Origin: Nymphaea colorata
Taxonomy: Eukaryota; Streptophyta; Magnoliopsida; Nymphaeales; Nymphaeaceae
Assembly (NCBI RefSeq): GCF_008831285.2
Contig: NC_045147.1
Coordinates: 20,774,581 to 20,838,580, forward strand
Direction of reading: 5' to 3'
DNA length: 64,000 nt
Shown: piece after piece, positions 24,201-34,312 of the stretch
Layout of the letters: every line of letters starts with the position of its first letter
How positions within the stretch are numbered: position 1 is the stretch's first letter
The notes under the pieces: model-generated
Database searches by the model: none
Seen by the model: only the letters and a program-made list of their open reading frames with translations
What the model was told of the DNA's origin: nothing
Made by a program: the position numbers and the translations under genes

Positions 24201-27200
24201 AGTGATATTCTAAACATGATATTGTCCATATTTTAGTATGTTAAATTCCCTTTGTTGTAGGTTCTCTGTTCTTGGAAAAATTTAGTCTAGAGACTAAATA
24301 AGTACAAGGAAATTAAACTGAATGAGTACAGAGAAAATCTGAATAAAAGCTCAAGCTGAAGCAAACTTACATATATGAATACACAACAATTAAATGGCTA
24401 GAATAAAGATGACACTTCCAATAGTGAAATTCCTTTTTCTGGTCTGTTCATCTGAAGACAACCAAGAGTAATCTGATGATGAGATGGCTTACAAATTGAA
24501 TGAAGGCTAAGGACACATCGATGCTATATGCAGAGGTCAGGGTGATGACAAGTGCATGGCTGCAAGGTCTAAAAGAGAATTGCTTAATTATGCATCAAAT
24601 TTTCATAGGCATTCCTTCCCCCCCACACCTCCCCCTCTTCTCCACACCCCCTGCCCCCCACCAAAACCCCCTTTCCTTCCTGCTTTGTTCCCTGATATGA
24701 TGTAAAAGTTATCAACATCGTTCAGAAAGTGATTGCTTAGTTCAGGCATAGAATTTTTCTTTTCAACCATATCTGCTTATACAGAAATATAATAGAAATT
24801 TCTTAAGAAAGACTGTTTATCTGTATTTTCAGCCATATCCATGTGACATTGCTTAATATCATGATATCATATATACGGAAGGATGTCTACAGGTACACTG
24901 GCTGAGAGTTTTCCTTGGCATGGAACTGGGGAAACTCTTACACCCAATTAGATGGCACCACAGTTACAAGTATCTTCAATATTTTGAAATATCATTGTAT
25001 TGTGACTATTTTGAAATTTTCAGAAGGAAATCTTTTTCTTTTATATTCTTAAGCATTCAATTTGTTTCCTTTTTGTTTTTTATATTTTCAAAAGCTTTTC
25101 CTGCTTTTACTGTTTACTTTTGAAAGAAAAATTTTAGAAAAATGTTATTTTTTATTGTTCTTCATATTTTCAAGTTTTAACAATTTCAAGATTATCCCAA
25201 TACTGTCCTAAGAAAATTACATTTCATGAAAACTAAGAAACGAGAAAATCATTGCAGATAATGACAATGGTGACAATGCACGACATTAGAACCATGTCAG
25301 GAATGACAATGCACTACATTAGAACCATGTCAGGAACTATGTAACACAAACACTTCTGAAAGGTAAAAGTACCCGTGTCAATGCAACACCAAATGATGCT
25401 GGTACTGGACGTAGCTTGGACATGACAGACTTAATTTTTTGTAATTTTTAATATATTTTTCTATTTTTTATATTTTTAAATTCTATTTTAGTATCTTTTG
25501 TGCAGTAATATATATTTTATAAATATAAACAATGAAATTATGAATTTATGTGTTTATTTGCTTACAATATGATTATATATGTACATGCATACATGTATGC
25601 ATACATACATGCATACATGTATGATTATGTCCCCGTACCCAAGTTTTTTAAAAGTACCTTGCACCACCTGTACCTGTATTGCACCCATATCCGTACCCAT
25701 GTGACATAGGCCGTAAAATTTTTTTTGGCCTCCAAAGATTATTTGAAACCAATTTTAATGCTAAAACCTGGTTTTCAACATTTTTAACTTATAGCATCAT
25801 CCAAACTTGCCATTAATGGAAAAAGCAATTCCATATTTGATGCTCTCTCTGTAATTATCGGCTGGTGGTCCCCAACATGCCCCCTAGCAACTTTGATTCT
25901 AGCCTGCAAAAGGCTAGGAACCAGGACAATCAATCACTTAACAACCTCCTTTTTAAGTCCCCCAAGATTTTTCAGTCTTAAATACAAGACTAAACTTTTG
26001 GGTAGTACACTCTCTCTCTTCTTTTTTCTTTGATATATTTTTAATGGAGATCTTAGAAAATGACTAGTCTCCTCTTTCTTGTTTTTGACAATTGCTGCTT
26101 CTGCCATTTTAAGAATTCAATACTAGGTTATCCAATGTGTGCATGTCGACAAGAAAGGTACCTCTGTATCTTTGTACCTTTTGTTTCTAGACTGCACATA
26201 ATTTTTTAGATAGTAGCCCTTTAGTCGATATATATTTGCCAAATTCTCGCTTATGCATATTCTAGGGTCTTAATTTAGAATGTACATCTCTGATCCCTTT
26301 GTGTCTTGCGTCTAGCTGAAGCTTTTTTCTGTTCCAACAAATCTTCAACGATAATCCGAAAGGCCACTAACTCTATTTTCTGAGTCTTTGAGTATGATAG
26401 ATTTATTCTGTTAACATGTATTTACAGGTTTTACTTGTCCTTGGTGCTGCTGGTGGTGTGGGTCTGTCAGCTGTTCAGATAGGAAAGGTCTGTGGGGCTA
26501 CCGTCATTGCAGTAGCAAGGTACTTTAGTGCAATTGAATTTCCTATGTTGGTTAATCATCAAACTTTTTCAGTTGACATACTGTTACTTGAGACATTGTT
26601 GATTTTGGGAACTTCCCTTTTATGCCTGAGTTATGTCCTTTGACTATTTACTAGCAGAGAAATGACACAAATATCTGCATTCTGTGGTTCAGAGGGCCCG
26701 ACAAGGTGCAGTTTCTCAAGAGATTGGGTGCTGATCATGTCATAGACACTAATAGTGAGAGCATAATAGAAAGTGCGAGAAGATTCCTGAAGGGTAGAAG
26801 ACTTAAAGGCATTGATGTTCTGTATGATCCTGTTGGTGGCAAACCTCTGAAAGAAAGCTTGAAGCTTTTGAACTGGGGAGCAAAAATTTTGGTTATTGGA
26901 TTTGCCAGTGGGGAAGTACCTGTGATCCCAGCGAATATTGCACTTGTCAAGGTAGATTTAATATCATCTCCTGCTGGTACATTAGAATTTTCTGAATTTG
27001 GGTCTGAGGACATACTGGCAGACTTAATTTTCCCTGATAGAAGTGATTTCGTTTCTTGCTTATTCTTGGTTCGTTTAGTGCATCCAAGTCCCACAAGTAA
27101 CCTATCATGACCTATGTCACATGGGTACAGGTGCGGGTACATGTGTGAACAAAATTCAAAATCACGGGTATGGCTGGTCGTACATATAATATATACAAAG

Positions 27201-28198
27201 TATACATATATACACACACATATATACATACACAATATGGAAAAATACATTCATTAAGATTGCAATCCAATGCAATGCATATAATTATATTGTAGTGTAT
27301 TGAATATATAAATTCTATGTTGTATATTGAACATATAATTACAGGTACAGCAATACATGGGTGCGCCTGTGCACCTGAAGTGTCGGAGGTGTGTCCATAC
27401 CCACACCCGTGTCCAGGCGAGTCGACACTGACACTTCAGGTGCACAGGCGCACGCGTGTATCGGAGATGATGACCAACTTATCAGACCTAGTCTGGGTGA
27501 GCTACGACCAGTTTATCATTGTGAACTTGTCCTTATCAAGCTTAGATGTGTCATTTCTTCTTCAGATCAATCTTCATTTGGAGCAAAATTCATGACTGAG
27601 GCTCTGGTAGAGAGTTGGTGTCTTCTGAGCTATCTGCATTAGTTGCAGATTGCATGGACTGTTGTTTTAAGCTGCCGTTTGCATGGTGCCGTGCTGAACT
27701 AGGCTCTTGAATTTCATAAAAGAGCTCACAGATGACTGACAATTTCCTATGCAGAACTGGACAATACATGGGCTGTACTGGGGAAGCTATAACATTCATC
27801 AACCAGGAGTTCTCAGAGAATCCCTCTATGAGCTGCTTTCTTGGCTTGCTAAGGGCATGATAGGGGTGCACATTTCTCATAGTTTTCGACTTTCAGAGGT
27901 TGGTTTTTATCTTACACTTGCTGTTTCCTCAAACTAAGAGTGCTTTCCCATATATGCTTTTGTGATCTTTCTTTAATTCATGATCTCTGTTGTCGTGCTA
28001 CATTATTCTCACCTTTAAGCATGCCCCAAATAACGTTTATTTGAAGTTAGAATATGAATAAGTAGCAAGTCAGCTCAGCTTTGAATGATTTTATTTTGGC
28101 AGGCCAATCTTGCATTTTCTGCCATCAAAGAGAGGAAAGCGATCGGAAAGGTCATAATCAAGTTCGATGATGTGACCACCATGAAATCCAGACTTTGA
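21280..28198 (+). CDS. Quinone oxidoreductase-like protein (zeta-crystallin/MDR family)
   Basis: Six exons: 21280-21620, 23154-23262, 26428-26519, 26693-26951, 27755-27898, 28103-28198. They join in frame to 346 residues, the usual length of this family. Residues about 30-120 form the GroES-like N-terminal fold (SVRIRVRATSLNYANYLQI, FIPGSDYSGVVESVGSGV). The Rossmann NAD(P)H-binding motif is VLGAAGGVGLSAVQIGK, with GAAGGVG at about 155-161; DVLYDPVGG and LVIGFASGEVP follow. No structural-zinc cysteine cluster is present, as expected for the zinc-free quinone oxidoreductase branch. The closest relative I recognise is Arabidopsis At3g56460. The expected activity is NADPH-dependent reduction of quinones or reactive enones, probably cytosolic or peroxisomal; the C-terminal SRL is a plausible peroxisomal targeting signal type 1. 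Intron 2 is about 3.2 kb and introns 2 and 4 carry repeats. Confidence 0.9.
25272..25337. repeat. 33-bp tandem duplication in intron 2
   Basis: Two copies of a 33-base unit starting GACAATGCACGACATTAGAA, differing at only a couple of positions, at 25272-25304 and 25305-25337. Confidence 0.85.
25370..25712 (-). repeat. Dispersed repeat in intron 2 (CCTATGTCACATGGGTAC family)
   Basis: An AT-rich body with a (CATA)n palindromic stretch at about 25578-25622 ends in a GTACCCATGTGACATAGG block near 25694-25711. The reverse complement of that block occurs in intron 4 (about 27109), so the two insertions lie in opposite orientation in one gene. Confidence 0.5.
27090..27460 (+). repeat. Dispersed repeat in intron 4 ending in a perfect foldback
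   Basis: Begins near CCTATGTCACATGGGTACAG (27109), passes through AT-rich sequence, and ends in a perfect 24-base inverted repeat (arms about 27361-27384 and 27430-27453) separated by about 45 bases. The arms read GCGCCTGTGCACCTGAAGTG and its complement. No coding sequence. Confidence 0.6.
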
Positions 28199-30341
28199 TG
28201 CCTAAAGTAAATCCACACCAAGCATCAGGAGGCAAGTTTGTTATCTTTTGATATTAGTCAAATAATGATGTACTCTTAAGACTGGATAAGTCTCCTGGTT
28301 GTTTCGCGACAGTAAAAGCTCAAATTACAAGAATTTATTTCCGACCTCATGACTTAGAAATATAATCATGAAACCCTGGGTTATGGCAAGTTATAGAATC
28401 CATCGATAGTATATGATGCACAAATCTACTTGAATCATCATAAAACTTGACGTGGTACAGGCATAGATTTTGGGGCTTCTGAAATTGATCGAACTGGCTA
28501 GAATTTACTGGTTCTAGTTGCCCTCTATTTTTCTGAGACGTTCTTTTTTCTGTTGCCTACCCATATCGCTCACTACAGGCTGCAGAACCATTTCTCTCCT
28601 GTCATTGGACATTCTCCTCTCTCTTTCTCTCGTGTGCTTGTAGGTTTCCTCACGGCTTTGCTTTTTGAGAGTTGATCGAATATTGACTCTTCAAGTATGC
28701 ACAAATAATGCCATTTAGCATAGTATCTGTTGTGAGGTCGCATCAAGGATCTTGATATTGCAGTGCAAAACCTTGAACGACAGGGTGAAGTACCCTGCCA
28801 TGGCGAGGGATCATCGAGGTCCTCAGCATGAGCGAGCCCTTTGATTGTGCAGGCAAGTACAAGATTATGTGGGTTTTTTTTTATGAATTTGAGCCTTTTG
28901 CTTATTTTACTTTAGTTATTTTCTTGACTAGAGCATCTCTTATCATCTGCCAAATTCATATTTAAAAAGAATATAAAGTTTAGACCCTTCAATTAACGAC
29001 TTGGAGGCGTCTAGCCATTTTTATACATATTCAGATTTTATTATAACTAATTTGGCTACTCTTAAGTATGCGGGCAGCCAACTATCAGACCAAACTAAAT
29101 CTTGTAAGTCTAAATCCAGGCGGATTGTCGTAATCTGTTTCAGATTTAGGTTGCTTGCTGTATCAATGTTTTGTGAGGTTTAGATCACGTCTTCATTCTT
29201 TTCCCCTCTTGAACGCGTCTAAGGGAAACGCGGACCTGAACCCTCGTAGGAGCAGAGGTAAAAAACCACTTTGGATTGCATTTTTTCGACTTCTGGGGAT
29301 ATACCTTACTTCACATTGAACAAAGGCATTGACGCCCATAGGGATCAAACTTGTTTGAGGCTTTCACTATGCCGACCCCTTTGCGTCTCGTCTTCCTTCT
29401 TTTTAAGTGTGATTTAAGCTTTAAAGATGCAAATCTTTCTTAGACCGATCTACCATCGTGTATTTCTTTACCCAGATTCAAATTAGTTCTGTTCAGAAAG
29501 GTAGTGGGTTGGACTAAGGAACTTCAATTGCAGAAATTGGAGTTCGTTTTTCAAGTTGGCCTCTTTCGGCATCACCTGGTACTCCACCAACACTGAAATT
29601 GCTGAATAGGAAAAAGGTTCATAAGGTGCGTTTGATGAGTGGAGAACGTTCGAGGAAGAACATCCGAAACATTTTCTCCCATCTTTTCTGTTCACCAATG
29701 TGGTAGATTGGCCCATATATACCGTTTGTCTATCAGCCCACATCACCTGATTTTCCTATTTTTTGAATTTAAAATAAAAAATTAAAATTATTTAAACTGA
29801 CTTTACAAATAAAACATACAAAAAATATAAGCTTGTACCACATTAGCAAAGGACTGATACAATATGTATTGCTTGATATGCGCCTATACATATCGACTTT
29901 TACACTACCGCCGAAATCCTTTACCGTGTTTTTTATGGGGAGTATTTGTCTTAAAAAAGTTCACACCCTTCAGAAACTCTTTACAAGATCTGATGAAAAA
30001 TGGTGTGCTCTACGTCTTCCGCAACGAAGACGTAGAAACTGTTTCTGGGTATAGCAAGCATAATGAATCAGTATGTTACATTTCAAATTGGTATAAAAAG
30101 CTTTTAATCTTCCTTGCTCAGGCAGGTGATACACTAGAGGTGAAAGCGACTGCCCCTTCCTTCCATCTCCAAGGTCGAAGGCTGTTTCAAGACTTTGGTC
30201 CTATGGTACACTTTTTTAACTTGAGTGCCTTGCATACCGCTCTTTACCGTTCAAAGAAATAACATTCATGGGAATCAAACTGTTGATACGTCATTTGCAT
30301 GACCCTCAAGTCGACCAGCCATATACTACACCCCTTGAGGC
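28199..30341. other. Intergenic, including 3' UTR of the oxidoreductase gene
   Basis: The first few hundred bases should be the 3' UTR. The remainder has no recognisable gene. A perfect hairpin (10-base arms CTACGTCTTC, 6-base loop) lies at 30010-30035. The short open frames at 29483-29746 and 29833-30262 show no motifs. Confidence 0.4.
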
Positions 30342-30532
30342 CAGGGGCGGAGGGAGGGGTGGCCGCCCAGGCCATGGCTCGGGTGAACGCAGGGAAAAAA
30401 AAATGTATATTGAAAAAATCAATTTTTTTTTAGTTTGGCCCGACCCGTCGTTCCTCTTGGCCCTACCCGTCGCTCCTCTTAGCCCTACTCGCTCCTTTTG
30501 GCCCGACCTGCAGATTGTTTGGCCCGCCCCTG
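30342..30532. mobile_element. Small foldback element with internal 22-bp repeats
   Basis: Starts CAGGGGCGG and ends CCGCCCCTG, a 9-base terminal inverted repeat. Its 3' half (about 30433-30530) is built of degenerate units of about 22 bases resembling TTGGCCCGACCCGTCGTTCC, three to five times. It ends about 170 bases 3' of the PPR stop codon, so it may lie inside or next to that gene's 3' UTR. A related 3' part appears at about 59285-59455. Confidence 0.5.
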
Positions 30533-30701
30533 AAAAAAATCCTGGCTCTTCTCCTGCTTGAAGCCTTCACATTCCTTCACCAAAGAAGCAAATCGCAGGA
30601 AATAATTCCAGTAAAAATAGCACCAATGGACGAACATATCAATCTCCACCCTTAAGCAAGAACCCAACAACTCTGGCGAGTCTGCCAGCTCGGGTATGCC
30701 A

Positions 30702-32546
30702 TCATGTTCCTGTAATTGCAACACCCACATCCGGCTCGTAACCATGTTCCCGCAACATCCCCATTAATACATGCAAAAGTTCGTAGATCTGATCAGATCC
30801 AGGATTTGCACGAAGACCAGTAATAAAAGCATGCACCCCATGATCGAGTTCAATCCAACTACAGCCAGGCATTTTCTTCACTCCTCGACTCTTCATCTCC
30901 CTCCGGACTTCACTCACTTCTTCATAGCGGCCTGCGTCACTGTAGATGTTGGATAGCAACACATAGTTCCCACAGTGCTCAGGGTCGAGCTCTAACAGAC
31001 GGCGAGCAGCCACCTCTCCCAAAGTTGTTTCCCCGTGCAGTCTACATGCACCAAGAAATGCCCTCCAAACCACCGGATTGGGCTCAATATGCATGTCTTG
31101 CAGGATAGAGTAAGCCTCATGCAAGCGGCCAGCACGACCAAGCATGTCAACTGTGCAGGCGTAGTGCTCCACTGTTGGCACCACTCCATGCTTAGACTGC
31201 ATCTGCCTGTACAACTCAACGCCACAATCAAAGAAACCAGCATGGCTACATGCAGATAACACACCAACGAAAGTGATCTCATCCGGCATCATGCCAGCCA
31301 TCTGCATTCCCTCAAACATTTCCAGCGCTTCCTTGACATAACCATGCATGCCATACCCAGTGATCATGATGTTCCAAGATACCAGATCCTTTTCAGGGAT
31401 GTTATCGAATACTAACTGTGCATCTCTCAAGCTCCCACATTTCACATACATGTCCATGATAGCATTCTGGGCAAAGACATCATCCCTCCCCATGGCATTC
31501 ATCATGGTATAGCCATGAATCTCCCGTCCGTGTTTGAGTGCTGCTAAATGAGCACAGCTTGGCAAGACTGCAGTAATCGTAACAGCATCTGGTCTAAAGC
31601 CACTTGCCCTCATCTCATCAAACAGGAGCAGAGTCTCATCATGATAGACAGACTGTGAATAACAAGAAATAATGGAGTTCCACGAAACCATATCTCTCTG
31701 CGGCATTTCATCAAACACTTGCCTAGCCTCTTCCAAGCTCTTGCATTTCCCATACATATCTATCAAGGAGTTGCATACCACAACATCGTCATGGAATCTA
31801 TGGTCCCTAACATAACTATGAATCTTTCTGCCTCTTTCAACGTCCCCCATTGCTGCTAAGACTGACAGAATCCCGGTGGCCGTATACTTGCTGAGTTCGA
31901 TTCCTTCTTCTTCCATCAGCCGAAACACCTCCAAAGCTTCAACATATCTACCACTTTGCGCATACCCGCTAATCATCGAGTTCCACAATACAACGTCTCG
32001 CTCAGTCATTTTATCAAACAGTTGGCGTGCATCATCTGGGGCATCAAATTTCAAGTAGAAATTGATCAGGGAAGCAGAAATGAAAGCATCCAAATGCAAC
32101 CCTCCCTTAAACAGGCCAGCATGGACTTTCTTGCCTTCCCAAGAGTCCTGCAGATTGGTACAAGCCTTAAGCACGCATGGGTAGGTGAACTTGTCTCCAC
32201 GTACATGGCTGGCTTTCATCTCGTGATAGAAACCAACTGCATCAGAGAAGTAATGGCCGTGAACGAGGCCAGCAATGAGGGCGTTCCATGCGAACACATT
32301 TGGTTCAATTGTGTGACGGAAAACCTTAACAGCTTCCCATGGCTGGTGGCACTTCGAGTACATATTGATAAGGCTGGTGACCAAGAAAGGGATCTGCTGT
32401 AAGCCGTTGATGATAATCCATGAGTGAGCCTGCTGTCCACGGTTGACAGCTTCGTTGAAGGCACACGATTGAAGAAGAGAGACGCATCTGCTGACATTGC
32501 TATTGGGTGGTTGTGAGACTAAAGATCTCAGAATGGTGGAACTCAT
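30702..32546 (-). CDS. Pentatricopeptide repeat protein, PLS class with E motif (At3g14730-like)
   Basis: Intronless frame of 614 residues, complete from MSSTILRSLVSQPP to TGT. PPR motifs run from about residue 50 to 490, with the typical S/L/P signatures: SLINMYSKC, VFAWNALIAGLVHG, VVLWNSMISGYAQSGR, LIDMYGKC, MVSWNSIISCYSQS, IMDMYVKCGSLRDA and LVSWNIMITGYGMHG. From about 495 an E domain follows (LLELDPEHCGNYVLLSNIYSDAGRY... MPGCSWIELDHGVHAF), without a DYW deaminase end. The architecture and many segments match Arabidopsis At3g14730. PLS-E proteins bind organelle RNA, usually to specify a C-to-U editing site together with a deaminase partner supplied in trans. A clear targeting peptide is not obvious; the Ser/Arg-rich first 20 residues could serve. 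No frameshift or stop interrupts it. Confidence 0.92.
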   Translation of the reverse strand: MSSTILRSLVSQPPNSNVSRCVSLLQSCAFNEAVNRGQQAHSWIIINGLQQIPFLVTSLINMYSKCHQPWEAVKVFRHTIEPNVFAWNALIAGLVHGHYFSDAVGFYHEMKASHVRGDKFTYPCVLKACTNLQDSWEGKKVHAGLFKGGLHLDAFISASLINFYLKFDAPDDARQLFDKMTERDVVLWNSMISGYAQSGRYVEALEVFRLMEEEGIELSKYTATGILSVLAAMGDVERGRKIHSYVRDHRFHDDVVVCNSLIDMYGKCKSLEEARQVFDEMPQRDMVSWNSIISCYSQSVYHDETLLLFDEMRASGFRPDAVTITAVLPSCAHLAALKHGREIHGYTMMNAMGRDDVFAQNAIMDMYVKCGSLRDAQLVFDNIPEKDLVSWNIMITGYGMHGYVKEALEMFEGMQMAGMMPDEITFVGVLSACSHAGFFDCGVELYRQMQSKHGVVPTVEHYACTVDMLGRAGRLHEAYSILQDMHIEPNPVVWRAFLGACRLHGETTLGEVAARRLLELDPEHCGNYVLLSNIYSDAGRYEEVSEVRREMKSRGVKKMPGCSWIELDHGVHAFITGLRANPGSDQIYELLHVLMGMLREHGYEPDVGVAITGT

Positions 32547-33433
32547 CCAGAGATCAGTCGCATCTTTGAGCGCCGAAGGCAGGAGGGCTTAATATGGAGT
32601 GGCCTTGGAAGAGAATATAGGCAATTGATTTGCTGCTTACTCATGTTACTTGTCACATCGTCGTATCCGCATCTCAGACGGCGATACCCGAACGCTCCAA
32701 GTGCTCTTTTATCACAGCAGACGGTGGGGTAAACGGTTGGGGTTGGGATAAATACGCCAGGGATGGTTCCGGCGAGAAACGGACGAAAGCTCTAGCTCAG
32801 CAGCCTAATTGACCCTTCCATTCACGGAAACCAGAAAAATTCGAAGGGCAAGAGGTAATAACATTTTAAAATATACATACTGAAATGAAACACTTCGAAA
32901 TTTCGGGCTTTTGAAATTTCATAGGGTGAATTTATACATTAAAATGACCGTCTTGAAGAATTTGGTTTGTTAGGATTTCATATATTAAAATTCACTATGA
33001 ATCTTTAAATATGTAGATAGAGTAAATAGAAAGGTTATGAAAAATGATTATGAGTCAACTCATCTATTTATTATTAGTTCATGGTGTGCTAAATGATTTT
33101 ACGCTTTGCGGAGACAATATAATATAGGAGCTGAAACGGTTTCAGTTTTTCTGTTTTAATTAAATTAAATAATTTAAACTACTTTTTACAATATTTTGGT
33201 TTTTCATATTTACGTTGTCCACACATCTCTATTCATGAATATGTAAACTAAATACAAAAGACCTGGATCGAATGAGTTGTTAATTTAATTGGAACGATGG
33301 TTTATAAAATGCTGCATATAAAATTGTAGTCTTAGAGAGGTTAATAAGAAGTAATATTGTGACTTAAAAATAAATTTTGAGACAAGTTTCTCAAATGGTA
33401 TGTGTGCATATATATATATATATATACCATTTC

Positions 33434-33472
<39 letters not shown>

Positions 33473-34312
33473 GAAGAGGAGCGGGAGGGAGCATTCAAAA
33501 CCCACCTGCTGGTTGCCAGTAATCGTGATCTGGTCCTAAGACACTTTAATGTGTCTGAGCTTTAATACATTTTGCTGTTTCCTTGCAATCCTCCTTTGCA
33601 GGACAAAATAACAGCACATGTTTTTCTATTGTATGGCGGTTGAAATTTTTAGAGCAAGAAAATCGAAGACGGCTGTTCGGAACGAAAAAAAATAGCACAG
33701 TTTTCATGCTAAAAAAAAGTCATGAATTTTTTTTTCAGTGCTTAATGCAAGGGCGTACGATAGAGATAAACTCCAACAGAGCACACGTTAAAAACTTTTC
33801 TCCTGCTCACCAAGAACAAAAATCCTTCATACACAAAGACTGTGAGCAGGGCACCTAAGAATATCAAGCATCCTCTCGTCAACACAAAGAGACTGGCAAG
33901 GAGATCTAGCATGAATGACTAATCTTAGCAATCAAACGAAAAAAATGAACTCGCATATAAACTGCTTATCAAATGGTTCTGCAAACGGCTTTCATTTTAA
34001 TGTCTTCCACCTTCACGTTGCTAGTCCCTTACACCGCAACGAAAAAAAGGCATCGTGGTGTGTGTGTGTGTGCCGGGGGGGCGTGGCGGAGCAGAGAATA
34101 TATTGTAGTACTATATATGACCTTGATGAGCGTTGAAGCATTCGCACATTTCAGAACCTTACAGACAATGGGAGAAAACCCAATTGAATGCCAAGAGAAT
34201 ATAAAAGAGAAAGCATGCTAATTTCATGTCTGGTGCAATATGGCGTGACACTATGCACACGTTTACAGATTAGTCATATTTACAGACAAGGGAAACAGAG
34301 AATAAGGAGAGA
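32547..34312. other. Intergenic: PPR promoter and ATG18 3' side
   Basis: The region above 32546 must contain the PPR promoter (minus strand), but I saw no TATA box. The middle is AT-rich and contains an (AT)n / (GA)n microsatellite pair. The last few hundred bases before 34313 should be the ATG18 3' UTR. Confidence 0.4.
33407..33467. repeat. (AT)n and (GA)n compound microsatellite
   Basis: An AT run (about 33407-33426) is followed 12 bases later by a GA run (about 33437-33467). The same AT-then-GA order recurs at 48175 and 55397. Confidence 0.9.
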
